From Helicobacteraceae bacterium (GTDB taxonomy: Bacteria > Campylobacterota > Campylobacteria > Campylobacterales > SZUA-545): a DNA stretch of 54,194 nucleotides. Where the stretch lies: contig JAITUT010000035.1 in NCBI GenBank assembly GCA_031286325.1, forward strand, positions 1 through 54,194, written 5' to 3'. Below are positions 35,032 to 43,454 of the stretch, one piece after another. The notes beneath the pieces are model-generated. The model searched no databases, had not been told where the DNA came from, and saw nothing but the letters and a program-made list of their open reading frames with translations. The position numbers were made by a program, and so were the translations under genes. Position 1 is the stretch's first letter, and each line of letters begins with the position of its first letter.

Positions 35032-36393
35032 TTATGTAGCGAACATTTTAATATCATCTAGGGCGTCTTGCGCTCTGCCTGAAATATCCTTATCGTTTAA
35101 TTTGTCGAATAGAACAGGAAGAACTTTTGCTTTATTTATTGAAGAATGAATTCTGGCTAAATGCCCTAAACAAGTAACGGCTAAACCTTTAATATCAACA
35201 TTTTGATGATTTGCCAATTTCAGACATTCGTCTTGTATCCATATCCAATCATTAAAATTTAATGTGGCGTACAGCAAAGCATTTGTTACTGTTGAAACCT
35301 CGTTAGATTTTAGGTGTTCAAGAACTTGCTCTTTTGATAATCCCCCGTTCGTCTGCGGTTGTCTCGCAGTTGCCTCTGTGTTTATTTTCAAACTTTCTTT
35401 TTCTTTGTTTGTTATTAAAAATTCCTCTCCCATTGCCAATTCTTTTACTTTATGCGTTATTTCTTTTTCGACGGCGTATTTGCGAAGTCGTTTTATTGGC
35501 TCGCTTGGCGGTTCGTCAGATAAATCATACGTTCCGTAGTGCATTGGAATTAAAACTTTTCCGCCCAAATCCAAAAATATCTGCGCGGCTTCTTCCGGGT
35601 TTGTGTGCGACTCCGACATAAACCATTGCGGCGAATACGCGCCAATGGGAAGCAAACAAACATCAATATCGCCAAATAAATTTTGTATTTCTTTAAACAA
35701 TAATTCATCATAAGCGGTGTCGCCCGCAAAAAATATCTTGGTGTCGCCCGCGATTATGAGAAAACTGCCCCAAAGCGTTTTATTTGCGTCTCTCAAAGCT
35801 CGTCGTCCCCAATGTTTAGCGGGGAGAAAAATAATTCGAATGTCATATCCTAATTTGTATTCCTGATACCAACCCGCTTCTTGAATTTTAACGTTGCGCA
35901 AAGCCTTTTCGCTAAAAAGCCGACTTCCGCCCAAAGGAATAAGCGCTTCTATTTCGGGATTGTTCTCTACCAAAATTTTGACAGATTTTTTGTCAAAATG
36001 ATCGCGGTGGTCGTGAGAGACTAAAAGATAATTGATTGATTTTAGACTATCGGGCGAGCAAGGCAAATTACGTTTGATTGGTATAAGCGTCTTAAAAAAA
36101 CAAGGGTCAATAATCAAACGCGCTCCGTTAATCTTCATCAAAAAAGAAGCGTGTCCCAACCAAACAATGCTGTTATTCTGCATAGCGGAAGGATTAAAAT
36201 TTTGAATTTGCAGCTCAAACGCGTCGTCGCGCTTTTCTTTTCGTTGCGGATTACGACTGAACTGCCACTTAAATACATCGGCGAAAGGAAAGTTGCGAGG
36301 AATCGCGCCATTTTGGAATTTTCCGTCAATGACGATATTTCCCCTCCAACCCTCTTTCACAATGGGCAAGTTAGGATTGCATATTCGCTTCAT
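35032..36393 (-). CDS. Metallo-beta-lactamase-fold hydrolase fused to a HEAT-like domain
   Basis: The product has about 453 residues. Residues 1-330 are an MBL-fold hydrolase of the UlaG/NAPE-PLD type, with SIVWLGHASFLMKINGARL, the metal motif SHDHRDHFDK, GDTAYDE and an HYGTYDL-like late His. A linker with KESLKINTEATARQPQTNGG follows. The last 100 residues are a helical-repeat domain (LSKEQVLEHLKSNEVSTVTN), which would be a complete small immunity-like protein on its own. The start is uncertain: ATG 36393 lies just after GGGGGAG, and the frame is open to a TTG at 36447 inside another copy of the element. Confidence 0.8.
   Translation of the reverse strand: MKRICNPNLPIVKEGWRGNIVIDGKFQNGAIPRNFPFADVFKWQFSRNPQRKEKRDDAFELQIQNFNPSAMQNNSIVWLGHASFLMKINGARLIIDPCFFKTLIPIKRNLPCSPDSLKSINYLLVSHDHRDHFDKKSVKILVENNPEIEALIPLGGSRLFSEKALRNVKIQEAGWYQEYKLGYDIRIIFLPAKHWGRRALRDANKTLWGSFLIIAGDTKIFFAGDTAYDELLFKEIQNLFGDIDVCLLPIGAYSPQWFMSESHTNPEEAAQIFLDLGGKVLIPMHYGTYDLSDEPPSEPIKRLRKYAVEKEITHKVKELAMGEEFLITNKEKESLKINTEATARQPQTNGGLSKEQVLEHLKSNEVSTVTNALLYATLNFNDWIWIQDECLKLANHQNVDIKGLAVTCLGHLARIHSSINKAKVLPVLFDKLNDKDISGRAQDALDDIKMFAT
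35342..35410 (-). repeat. Palindromic coding element, copy A (inside a gene)
   Basis: The coding strand reads AAAGAAAGTTTGAAAATAAA, then an imperfect hairpin CTGCG-AGACAAC-CGCAG, then ACGAACGGGG. It encodes KESLKINTEATARQPQTNGG in frame, between the hydrolase and the HEAT-like domain of the fusion gene. Confidence 0.75.
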
Positions 36394-36397
36394 ATCT

Positions 36398-36470
36398 CCC
36401 CCGTTCGACGAAAGTTTTACGCTCGTCGAGTCTGTCTTTATTTTCAATCTTTCTTTTGCTTCTGCTTTAT
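36398..36470 (-). repeat. Palindromic coding element, copy B (gene junction)
   Basis: The layout matches copies A and C: KAEAKERLKIKTDSTSVKLS and SSNGG-type peptide, a stem CGACGA/TCGTCG, and the end TCGAACGGGG. It overlaps the last codons of the upstream gene and runs into the start of the hydrolase gene. Confidence 0.65.
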
Positions 36471-37070
36471 ATCTTTTATTAAGTTATATTTTTTTTCAAA
36501 GTTATGTATCAGATAATTAATACCCTCTTTGTTTAATTTATCTTCTTCAAATGCCCATCCTATCAGATATTCCAGTAAAGAATTATCATTAATACAATCT
36601 ATAAGAGGACAAATTTGGGTGATGGATAGTTCTTCTGTTGCAGAAAGAATGGCTTTTGAGCCATACTTTATTACTGGAATTTCTATCCAAGCCAAGTCAT
36701 AAGGTAAATGTTCAAATACAAATTTATTTTTTCCAAGTGCAATCAAAAAATCATCATTAACTAACCTATGATGTGTTACAATTTTCAAAAATAATATTTG
36801 TTTATTTTTATTTTTCACTTTTTGTATGCAACTTAGCAAATCACTGGGTTTGTTAATGAGTTTTCCAACAAGGGTGTCAATGAATATGTTAAATAAATAT
36901 TCAAAATCGGTACTTTTACTTTTATTGTCTAATAAATAGTTTAGTATTTTTGAAAATGTTGCTTCATAAGAATATAGAAGGGTTATTAATTTTTTGTCTT
37001 CCTTCATTAAGTCAATAATACTCTCAACATCTTCTTTATTTAGTATTTTGTCATACATATCCATAATCAT
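36444..37070 (-). CDS. Hypothetical helical protein, immunity-like
   Basis: The 208-residue AT-rich protein is all-helical (IIDLMKEDKKLITLLYSYEA near the start). It resembles helical-repeat immunity proteins in style, but I do not recognise a family. Its ATG overlaps the stop of a 32-residue frame carrying the KESLKINTEAT peptide, and its last residues (KQKQKKD) run into the next copy of that element. Confidence 0.6.
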   Translation of the reverse strand: MIMDMYDKILNKEDVESIIDLMKEDKKLITLLYSYEATFSKILNYLLDNKSKSTDFEYLFNIFIDTLVGKLINKPSDLLSCIQKVKNKNKQILFLKIVTHHRLVNDDFLIALGKNKFVFEHLPYDLAWIEIPVIKYGSKAILSATEELSITQICPLIDCINDNSLLEYLIGWAFEEDKLNKEGINYLIHNFEKKYNLIKDIKQKQKKD

Positions 37071-37165
37071 TTAACTTTTACAACCTCTATTTCCCCGTTC
37101 GGCGAAGGTTGTACCTTCGTCGCCTCTGTGTTTATTTTCAAACTTTCTTTTTCTTCGTTTTTCAT
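37067..37165 (-). CDS. 32-residue frame carrying the KESLKINTEAT peptide (copy C)
   Basis: The frame begins MKNEEKESLKINTEATKVQP and ends at a TGA that overlaps the next start codon (ATGA). A tiny upstream frame in turn overlaps this one. The DNA contains a perfect CGAAGGT-ACA-ACCTTCG hairpin. It may be an intergenic element that happens to be open, or a coupled small protein. Confidence 0.45.
   Translation of the reverse strand: MKNEEKESLKINTEATKVQPSPNGEIEVVKVK
37093..37163 (-). repeat. Palindromic coding element, copy C
   Basis: Aligned on the coding strand, AAAGAAAGTTTGAAAATAAA and CACAGAGGC are followed by the hairpin CGAAGGT-ACA-ACCTTCG and CCGAACGGGG. The flanks match copies A and B, but both arms of the stem differ together. 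Confidence 0.75.
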
Positions 37166-37236
37166 CGCGATTTTATTTTATTTCTTTCTGTCATTTTAAA
37201 ATTGCTAAAACCGCTTTGCTCATTTTCAGTTTGGTA

Positions 37237-37962
37237 TCAGCCCGCAACTGGATGGATAGTCAACACAACGTTATTGTTTTCTATACGAAGCCAAAACCTG
37301 ATATTATGGTCAATATGACCGCCAGCCTTGTAGTTTGGGTCGTCTATAAAACCAAAATATTCGCCCCCTTCCGCGCTCATTTGTTTGCCGATGACTTTTT
37401 CAACTTGCTGTTTAAGGTTTTGTAGTGCCGTATTGCCGCCTGTTAGGTATATTTCTAGGCTTTGTACAACTTCGTTGTCTTGATATGAGTCGTACCGCGC
37501 GGTTGTACCCGCAGGCTGTGCGAGCGGCGGAATCTTGAACCTGCTTTGAAATGCTAAGGCGGGAGGCCAGCCGGCGTTTGCGCCTTGCTGGGTTTGCTGT
37601 TGGCGCGGTTGCTGTTGTATTTGTTGCTGCTGTTGCAACGCCTTTTGTTGCATTTGTTGGATTTGCTGTAACTGCCTGTTTCCGTCGTTTGCGCCAATAT
37701 TACCCTGCGGAGGTTGATGTTGTCGTATCAAGTCGCCGTAGGGACTCTCCGCCATTTCTTTCATAACTTCATCACGGATTTCTTGCATCCGCCGCGCTTC
37801 TTTCGGCGTTAATTGTTGTCCTTTGTCAACCTTAGCCTCAAGCTGTTCTAGTTCTTTCTCTAACGCTTCGAGCCTCTTTATATCCTGCGCCTCTGCTTGC
37901 GGCGCGACAGCCGTTCCAAGCGCCGCTAAAACAAACAGCGCAATAATGCTTTTCTTTAACAT
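37237..37962 (-). CDS. Exported Gln-rich protein, hypothetical
   Basis: The 241-residue product has a signal peptide (MLKKSIIALFVLAALGTAVA), then a charged coiled coil (residues 28-75). A Gln-rich low-complexity segment (about 95-128) and a folded C-terminal domain with a GGHIDHNIRFWLRIENN segment follow. It is probably periplasmic or surface-exposed. No family is recognised. G+C is intermediate between the array before it and the core genes after it. Confidence 0.65.
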   Translation of the reverse strand: MLKKSIIALFVLAALGTAVAPQAEAQDIKRLEALEKELEQLEAKVDKGQQLTPKEARRMQEIRDEVMKEMAESPYGDLIRQHQPPQGNIGANDGNRQLQQIQQMQQKALQQQQQIQQQPRQQQTQQGANAGWPPALAFQSRFKIPPLAQPAGTTARYDSYQDNEVVQSLEIYLTGGNTALQNLKQQVEKVIGKQMSAEGGEYFGFIDDPNYKAGGHIDHNIRFWLRIENNNVVLTIHPVAG

Positions 37963-38029
37963 AAAACAACCCTCTCTTTTTGCTCATTTTCAGTTTGGCG
38001 TCAACGCCAAAACCTGATCCTAGATTTTA

Positions 38030-38100
38030 TCAAAAACCGATTTTGGGAGTTTCAAAAGACTTAAAGTTTAAGCTCCCGCGAAAAGTTGGCGATCAGAGAG
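38030..38100. repeat. Copy of the dispersed hairpin element
   Basis: GGGAGTTTCAAAAGACTTAA and AGTTTAAGCTCCCGCGAAAAG-type sequence lies directly downstream of frr. It has the same start (GGGAGTTTC) and end (CGCGAAAAGTT) as other copies. Confidence 0.5.
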
Positions 38101-38120
38101 ACTTTGCCATTTCCGCGAAG

Positions 38121-38678
38121 TTATATTTTCAAAATATCCCCTTCTTTTTCGGCAAGTTTTTTGTCTATCGCCGCGATCGCGTCGTCTGTGATTTTCTGGA
38201 TCGTATCGTGCGCTTTTTTGCTCTCGTCTTCCGTGATCGTCTTGTCTTTTTCGAGCTTTTTAACCTTATTGTTCGCGTCTTGGCGCACATTTCTGGCGGC
38301 AACTTTCGCCTTTTCGCTCATCGCTTTCGCGTGTTTCGCGGCTTCTTTGCGTTGCTCGGAGGTCATTGGCGGGAACGCCAAAATCACCCCCGCGCCGTTA
38401 TTCCCCGGATTTACGCCGATATTCGCCGCCGCGATCGCCTTTTCAATATCCTTGACGAGGTTTTTCTCCCAAGGCGTAACCACGATCGTGTTCGCGTCGG
38501 GAGTCGTAACATTGCCTAACGTGTTAATCGGCGTTGGCGAGCCGTAATAATCAATTTTGATCGCCTCCAAAATTTTCGGCGAGACTTTGCCCGTGCGGAT
38601 CGTGGTGAAATCGTGCGCCAAAGAATCTAGACACTTTTGCATATGGGCTTTGGCGTCGTCAAAAATAGACTGCAGCAT
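38121..38678 (-). CDS. frr: Ribosome recycling factor
   Basis: The 185-residue protein has the standard RRF content: [20 protein letters not shown] near the N-terminus, [14 protein letters not shown] and [15 protein letters not shown]. It splits post-termination ribosomes with EF-G. It begins immediately after secG with no gap, so they form one transcript. Confidence 0.96.
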   Translation of the reverse strand: MLQSIFDDAKAHMQKCLDSLAHDFTTIRTGKVSPKILEAIKIDYYGSPTPINTLGNVTTPDANTIVVTPWEKNLVKDIEKAIAAANIGVNPGNNGAGVILAFPPMTSEQRKEAAKHAKAMSEKAKVAARNVRQDANNKVKKLEKDKTITEDESKKAHDTIQKITDDAIAAIDKKLAEKEGDILKI

Positions 38679-39041
38679 TTATCGCTCCGTTGGCGCGGCG
38701 GGAACCGCTGGCGCTTTGGGCGCGGACGGAACTTGCGTCTGCGACTCAACGGGTAAAGTCGCCGCGGGCAGAGACGGCGCGGGGATAATCGCGGAATCAA
38801 TCACAGAAGCGTCCCGATCTTTGTAATACAAATATGTGAGGCTAATGGAGTTTGCCACCAAAAGAAGCCCGATAAAGGCGGTCGCTTTCGCCAAAAACGC
38901 GCTGGGGCCGCGCGCTCCGAAGAGGGATTCGTTGCTGCCGCTGTAAGCGCCAAGCCCTATACTCGACGACTTTTGCGCCAACACGATTAGCGTCAATAAG
39001 ACGCACAAAATAAATTGCGATATTAGTAGAACGCTTGTCAT
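38679..39041 (-). CDS. secG: Protein translocase subunit SecG
   Basis: The 120-residue protein has two hydrophobic helices (about residues 1-22 and 53-75). The central loop has SSSIGLGAYSGSNESLFGAR, the SecG signature of this phylum. A Pro/Ala-rich cytoplasmic tail follows. It assists SecYE in export. The gene pair secG-frr is usual in Campylobacterota. Confidence 0.93.
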   Translation of the reverse strand: MTSVLLISQFILCVLLTLIVLAQKSSSIGLGAYSGSNESLFGARGPSAFLAKATAFIGLLLVANSISLTYLYYKDRDASVIDSAIIPAPSLPAATLPVESQTQVPSAPKAPAVPAAPTER

Positions 39042-39111
39042 TATGAGAAGCTCCCTTTTGTTAAGTTAAAATGCGGCGCGGATTTTATCCAAAGAAGCAT
39101 AAAGGCTAATA

Positions 39112-39903
39112 GTGGCAAACAGATTTGAGCGTTTTGCGGCGGGTTACAAAGCGCGCAATTTTATTCAAAGGCGGATCGCCTCCGAGTTGATCGCGGAATT
39201 AAATTCTATAAATCTTGCCGCCGCCGAAACTTGCCGCGCGGAGCTTAACGGCAAATTGCCGAAGCGGGAGTTTTGCTTTTGGGAAAAGTTAAAAGTATTG
39301 GATTTAGGCTCGGGAGACGGCGCGGTTTATAGCGCGATCGCGGATTTGAATCCTACAGATCCAGACGCGTCGGCGCGAGAGGTTAAAGAATTTTTCGCGC
39401 TTGATTTTTCTAAATCTTTGCTCCAACTCCACCCAAGCGGCGAAAAAATTAGGAAAATCCGCGCGGACTTTAACGATCCAGACGCGATCGCCGCGCTTCG
39501 CAATTACGCGCCTTTTGATCTCGTGATTTCATCGTGCTCGCTCCAATGGGCTGGCGATCTCGCGAATTTGCTCGCCGCGATCGCGAAACTCACGGACAAA
39601 ATCGCCCTCGCGATCCTAACCGATCGCACGCTCGCCGTTTTGCGCGAACTTTCAAAATCGCCGAAACAAATGCCGAGCGCGGAGTTTCTGCGATCCGCGA
39701 TCGCCCAAAACTTTCCCAAAGCCAAATTTCAAACGCGCTCCTACCGCGCCGAATTTGCCGATACCAAAGAGCTCTTCAAATATATCAGAGAGAGCGGCGT
39801 CGGCGGCGGCGAAAAACGGCTAAACTTTGCCGAAACCAAGCGCCTGATCGCCGAATTTCCGCACAAATACCTAGACTACGAAGCGCTCTTCGCGATCGCC
39901 TAG
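39112..39903 (+). CDS. bioC: Malonyl-ACP methyltransferase-like protein (BioC type)
   Basis: The 263-residue protein begins FERFAAGYKARNFIQRRIAS, as BioC proteins do. It has motif I LKVLDLGSGDGAVYSAI, ALDFSKSLL and SSCSLQWAGDL, where BioC has a NLALQW-like segment. BioC methylates malonyl-ACP to start biotin pimelate synthesis. The start is a GTG after AAGG. The match is good in the SAM domain; biotin function is inferred. Confidence 0.75.
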   Translation: MANRFERFAAGYKARNFIQRRIASELIAELNSINLAAAETCRAELNGKLPKREFCFWEKLKVLDLGSGDGAVYSAIADLNPTDPDASAREVKEFFALDFSKSLLQLHPSGEKIRKIRADFNDPDAIAALRNYAPFDLVISSCSLQWAGDLANLLAAIAKLTDKIALAILTDRTLAVLRELSKSPKQMPSAEFLRSAIAQNFPKAKFQTRSYRAEFADTKELFKYIRESGVGGGEKRLNFAETKRLIAEFPHKYLDYEALFAIA

Positions 39904-39977
39904 AACGCGCCGTTAGAAAAAATTTGTTAAATTTACGCGTATGGGTTTTTTAGTATTATTTTCACAAAGGAGAATAA

Positions 39978-40481
39978 ATGGCTGAAAAGGATTTGGCGCC
40001 GCAACCGCTGAATAAGTCGCTCCAGCAAAAGATCGACGAGGCGGCGAAATCGCTCGACATCGCGCAGGGCGGGCGCACGGTCGTGCGGCTGGGCGCGACT
40101 GATAATCCCAAGAGAAAAACTTTGGAGCTTTTGAGCGGCGAGTGGGACACGCGCAAACCCTGGTTCATCGTAGATGAAACCGGCAAAATTCACGCGCTCA
40201 CCAGCATTGACGCCTTTATGCAATTCATACACTCTATTCATACGGTTTCGGGCGAGAATTTCTCACTTAAACTTGAAAAGGCGATTTGGCGCAACTTTCC
40301 TGTGGATTTCAACGATGTTTGGGCGGTGGCGATCGGCGAACTTGACCTGCGCCTCGCCGAAAACTCAGATACGAAAATTTTAGAAGTTGATATTGAATCG
40401 CTTGTGGAGCGAATCCGCCGCGAGCACCCGAATTTGTTTTACCACATTAAAGAAGAAGCTATAGAGAGCGGCGCGGCGTGA
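39978..40481 (+). CDS. DUF2603/UPF0763 family protein
   Basis: The 167-residue protein has the family's characteristic WFIVDETGKIHALTS, LEKAIWRNFPVDFNDVW and RREHPNLFYHIK. The family is confined largely to Campylobacterota and its role is unknown. AAGGAG precedes the ATG. Its 3' end overlaps the convergent thiE-like gene by 23 bases. Confidence 0.88.
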   Translation: MAEKDLAPQPLNKSLQQKIDEAAKSLDIAQGGRTVVRLGATDNPKRKTLELLSGEWDTRKPWFIVDETGKIHALTSIDAFMQFIHSIHTVSGENFSLKLEKAIWRNFPVDFNDVWAVAIGELDLRLAENSDTKILEVDIESLVERIRREHPNLFYHIKEEAIESGAA

Positions 40482-41061
40482 AGTAGCGGATTGAGGCGAA
40501 GGCGAAAGCTTCTGGTTTCGCTTGCGCTTTCGCGGTTTTTTTGATCGCCCCGATCTCGCGATCTGTCGCGATCCCGCCCAAAGCGATGGTTTTCTTCAAA
40601 ATTTCTATAGGTAAATTCGCGAGAAATTCAACGCCTAAAAGATCGCGCGTATCGCCGCTTTTGTCCGTAGCGAAAATAGGCGAGATCGTTACGAACTTCG
40701 CGCCTTTTTTGATCGCGGATCGCATTTCATTTTCGTTGCGGCAACTTACGATCGTAGTAATTCCAAGCCGCGCCGATCGTGAAATCAGGCGAAATTTCGC
40801 GCCGCTTAAATGCAAAGCGAAAAATTTGAAACCGCGCGATCTTAGCCGCAGGGCGACGTCAAAGCGATCGTGCAAAACAAGATGCGATCTTACGCGCCGT
40901 AAACCGCGTAAAAACCGCATAGCCTCGCGTTCGTAACCAAGAAAACCCTTATCGCGCAAGCAAATAAAATTGGGAAAACGCGCCGTATATGATCGCGCGG
41001 CGTAATGCGCGATCGCAAAACGGGGATAGTATTTAGGATTGGTTATCAGATAGCTTTTCAA
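40459..41061 (-). CDS. ThiE/TenI-like TIM-barrel protein
   Basis: The 200-residue product follows the thiamin-phosphate synthase fold: LRDKGFLGYE near the start, HDRFDVALR, FFALHLSG, ISPIFATDKSGD and IALGGIA. It is close to the family minimum and lacks some of the usual loops, for example the full QLR/RxK pyrophosphate set. TenI-like isomerase activity is an alternative. Downstream of the small atp-linked gene, which it overlaps by 29 bases. Confidence 0.75.
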   Translation of the reverse strand: MKSYLITNPKYYPRFAIAHYAARSYTARFPNFICLRDKGFLGYEREAMRFLRGLRRVRSHLVLHDRFDVALRLRSRGFKFFALHLSGAKFRLISRSARLGITTIVSCRNENEMRSAIKKGAKFVTISPIFATDKSGDTRDLLGVEFLANLPIEILKKTIALGGIATDREIGAIKKTAKAQAKPEAFAFASIRYFTPRRSL

Positions 41062-41323
41062 GGATTTTTTCTAGGAGTTCGCGTTGGCGGCGGCTCTCGT
41101 CAGCGGTTTCAAATACGCGCCGCGCCGCCTCCAAAAAGATTGCGGCTAAAAAGCCGGGTACTAAGCCTAGCATAGCGGCGCTAATCGCGGCGGCGATGCC
41201 TTGCTGGTGCATCGCCACAAAGCCCAGATACGCGCCGCCCGCAGCCGCAACCCACGCCACGCCCGTAACCGCGCCGATCACAAAGTCAAAGCCCGCGCGC
41301 AGTTTAGTGCCCCTCTTCCTCAA
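41033..41323 (-). CDS. Small membrane protein downstream of atpB
   Basis: The 96-residue protein has two hydrophobic helices (about residues 12-33 and 41-62) and a charged C-terminal helix. It overlaps the atpB 3' end by 20 bases. Campylobacter species have a comparable small membrane-protein gene after atpB. A role in ATP synthase assembly is possible but unproven. Confidence 0.6.
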   Translation of the reverse strand: MRKRGTKLRAGFDFVIGAVTGVAWVAAAGGAYLGFVAMHQQGIAAAISAAMLGLVPGFLAAIFLEAARRVFETADESRRQRELLEKILEKLSDNQS

Positions 41324-42014
41324 TCATTACGGCGCCGCCCAAATATACATAAGTGAGGATCATAAAGATAAACGTTTGCAAAAGCCCAAAGAAAAAGAGC
41401 ATAAAAAACGGCATCAAAGGCAAAGCAAACGGCACCAACAAGAGCATCACCAAGAGGAACATATCGTCGCCCTTGACATTTCCAAAAAGTCGGAAACTCA
41501 GCGACACAACGCGCGAAAGGTGCGAGATAATTTCCACAGGAAACATTAACGGCGAGAGCCATTTCACTGGACCCGCGAAGTGCGCGAAATAATGCCCCGC
41601 GCCGACCGATCTGATACCCTCAAAGTTGTAGTAAAAGAATACGATCAAGGCCATTACTAGCGTGATGTTGATATTCGCCGTGGGCGATTCAAAGCCGGGA
41701 ATTATGCCGATCATATTCGAGGTGAAGATAAAAAGCCCCAACGTGCCGATCAGCGGCACATACTTTCGCGCCCGCTCCTCGCCCATAATATCCGCGCCGA
41801 GTTTATGCGCGCCATCGACAAACCACTCTACCGCGTTTTGCAAGCCGCTTGGGATCGTCCGCAAGTTGCGCGTAACGACAAACGCCGCCGCCGCCACGAT
41901 CGCCGCGATCAAGATCGTGTGCGACAACATTAAATAGACGAAGTTGTGCGAGAGTTCGTCCATACCGATAAGGTGCGCGAAGGAACCAAAAAATGTCCAG
42001 ACCCGCTCTTCCAT
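41304..42014 (-). CDS. atpB: ATP synthase F0 subunit a
   Basis: The 236-residue membrane protein has the essential Arg in [15 protein letters not shown] and a late [11 protein letters not shown] tail. The stretch [17 protein letters not shown] belongs to the proton path. It forms the proton channel with the c-ring. ATG 42014 has AAAGGAG in front; the open frame upstream to 42362 is not plausible as protein. Confidence 0.95.
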   Translation of the reverse strand: MEERVWTFFGSFAHLIGMDELSHNFVYLMLSHTILIAAIVAAAAFVVTRNLRTIPSGLQNAVEWFVDGAHKLGADIMGEERARKYVPLIGTLGLFIFTSNMIGIIPGFESPTANINITLVMALIVFFYYNFEGIRSVGAGHYFAHFAGPVKWLSPLMFPVEIISHLSRVVSLSFRLFGNVKGDDMFLLVMLLLVPFALPLMPFFMLFFFGLLQTFIFMILTYVYLGGAVMIEEEGH

Positions 42015-42095
42015 AACCGCTCCTTTATAAAGCGTATTTTGCGCAAAGTTTAACCAAATAAAACTTATAATGCGTTGCCAACAAAGGAGGCATAT

Positions 42096-42743
42096 ATGAA
42101 AAAGTTTCAAAGTTATAAGTGCGAGAAGTGCGGTTTGGAGGTAGAAGTCCAAAATGTGGGTTCGGGGAATAGCCCGATCTGTTGCGGCGCGCCGATGAAA
42201 GCGGTGAATGAAAAAGTTACGCCGACTAACTTGATGAAAGCGTTCGCGGGCGAATCGCAGGCGCGGAATAAGTATAACTTTTTCGCGGGGATCGCGCGCG
42301 ACGAGGGTTTGCGCCAGATCGCGGACTTCTTTGACGAGTTTGCTTATAACGAGCATAACCACGCGAAGTTAGAGTTCGCGGCGCACGCGAAACTCACGAA
42401 GGGCGCGGAGTGGGGCAAGACGGCGGAGAATCTTTTGGCGGCGGCGGCGGGCGAAAATTACGAGCATACCTCAATGTATCCTGAGTTTGCTCAGATCGCG
42501 AAAGAAGAGGGCTATGACGACATCGCGCGGCTCTTTACCGCGATCGGCAAAGTAGAGGTTGAGCACGAGAAACGTTATAAAGCTTTGGAGGCGAAGTTGC
42601 GCGAACAGGGCTTTTTCGCTTCGGAAGATGAAGAGGCGTGGGTTTGCGACATTTGCGGACATATTCACTACGGGAAAAAGGCGCCCGGCGCGTGTACGGT
42701 TTGCAAGGCGACGCAGGGGCATTTTTATCAGCAAGGGCTGTAA
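42096..42743 (+). CDS. Desulforubrerythrin-type peroxide-scavenging protein
   Basis: The 215-residue protein has three parts. An N-terminal desulforedoxin-like zinc/iron knuckle has YKCEKCG and then ICCGAPM. The ferritin-like di-iron domain has [16 protein letters not shown] and [12 protein letters not shown]-terminal rubredoxin-like domain has [12 protein letters not shown] and CTVCKA. It reduces hydrogen peroxide in the cytoplasm of microaerophiles; a Campylobacter jejuni protein with the same domain set is known. AAAGGAGG precedes ATG 42096. A terminator hairpin follows. Confidence 0.92.
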   Translation: MKKFQSYKCEKCGLEVEVQNVGSGNSPICCGAPMKAVNEKVTPTNLMKAFAGESQARNKYNFFAGIARDEGLRQIADFFDEFAYNEHNHAKLEFAAHAKLTKGAEWGKTAENLLAAAAGENYEHTSMYPEFAQIAKEEGYDDIARLFTAIGKVEVEHEKRYKALEAKLREQGFFASEDEEAWVCDICGHIHYGKKAPGACTVCKATQGHFYQQGL

Positions 42744-42765
42744 TAATTGCTAGCTTTTGGCTTTT

Positions 42766-42798
42766 CCATAGGAACGTTACGTTCCTATGGGAATTTTT
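42766..42798 (+). terminator. Terminator-like perfect hairpin
   Basis: CCATAGGAACGT, one base, and its perfect complement (42766-42790), followed by GAATTTTT, lies 23 bases after the rubrerythrin stop. The same CCTATGGGA core occurs in an intergenic repeat family, so the terminator may be derived from that repeat. Confidence 0.65.
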
Positions 42799-43205
42799 GG
42801 GGAGTTCTTGATTTACGATCTCATAAACGCGAGATTTTAGCTTACTGAACGATAGAAACGAGGGTTTATTTATAACTCCGCCAAATTGACTTTTAATTTT
42901 AGATCGCGATCAAATTGTCTAGATTACGGTTTTGCCGCGATAACGAAAATTCCTCATTCCAAACTACTCTTTTAATACCGCGCCGCGTCCTAATTAAAAA
43001 TTTTCGCGTTATTAGCATTGGAGATATTTGCGTTGGGCGCCGCCGATCGCGCCGTCTGTTTTTTGAATACAGTCGTTAGCGGCTGTTTTCATATAGTTTA
43101 TATTCTGATTAAAGCGTGATAAAGCAAATTTAATAATGCGAAGCGCGTTTGTTTTTCGAATAAGCGCGGAGAGGAGATCGGCGGTTATTTCAAGGAAATT
43201 TTTGA
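42799..43205. other. Stretch without a supported gene
   Basis: After the hairpin repeat (GGGGAGTTCTTGAT and a CTCATAAACGCGAG-type tail to about 42840) no gene with a ribosome binding site or recognisable product is seen on either strand. Confidence 0.6.
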
Positions 43206-43211
43206 TATAAT
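43206..43211 (+). promoter_or_regulatory. -10 element before the ACGAC repeat
   Basis: A perfect TATAAT lies 30 bases before an ATG that reads directly into the repeat. No -35 is recognisable and the flanks are AT-rich. Confidence 0.5.
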
Positions 43212-43241
43212 AAATTTTTAATTTAACTTTAGGTTTTAAGT

Positions 43242-43352
43242 ATGTTTAGCGCGACACGACACGACACGACACGACACGACACGACACGACACGACACGAC
43301 ACGACACGACACGACACGACACGACACGACACGACGCAGGCGCACGCGCTAG
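43242..43352 (+). CDS. Small frame made of a pentanucleotide repeat
   Basis: The ATG is followed by TTT AGC and then the ACGAC array, which encodes a repeating TRHDT peptide. In the present copy number it stops at TAG 43350-43352. One more unit would enter a frame that runs to TGA 43477 and contains LYPQVFLSST twice. One fewer unit would enter a frame ending at TAA 43463. No known protein family is recognised in any tail, so the gene may be a decayed contingency locus or a non-coding repeat. Confidence 0.35.
   Translation: MFSATRHDTTRHDTTRHDTTRHDTTRHDTTRRRRTR
43256..43335. repeat. Pentanucleotide tract (ACGAC)16
   Basis: Sixteen perfect ACGAC units follow one GCGAC. The unit length is not a multiple of three, so slippage changes the reading frame. 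This is the second microsatellite of the window. Confidence 0.97.
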
Positions 43353-43360
43353 CCGCTCTT

Positions 43361-43451
43361 TATACCCGCAAGTTTTTCTTTCTTCAACATCAAACAGCGG
43401 CGCGTCGTCGCGGTTTCGTTTTTTATATCCGCAAGTTTTTCTTTCTTCAAC
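43361..43451. repeat. 28-base direct repeat, spacing 63
   Basis: The 28 bases at 43361-43388 recur at 43424-43451 with one difference (TATACCCGC versus TATATCCGC). The spacing is 21 codons, so both copies share a frame. Confidence 0.85.
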
Positions 43452-43454
43452 CCA

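Noticed and set aside
35342-37163. Palindromes as integron attC sites
   Set aside because: They lack recognisable RYYYAAC/GTTRRRY core pairs and no integrase is present, so only a general cassette idea is kept.
41304-42362. Longer atpB start, 116 residues upstream
   Set aside because: The extra part is not protein-like and a strong AAAGGAG site precedes ATG 42014.
43256-43335. Regular repeat that might be taken for CRISPR
   Set aside because: The unit is 5 bases without spacers and no cas gene is near; it is a microsatellite.
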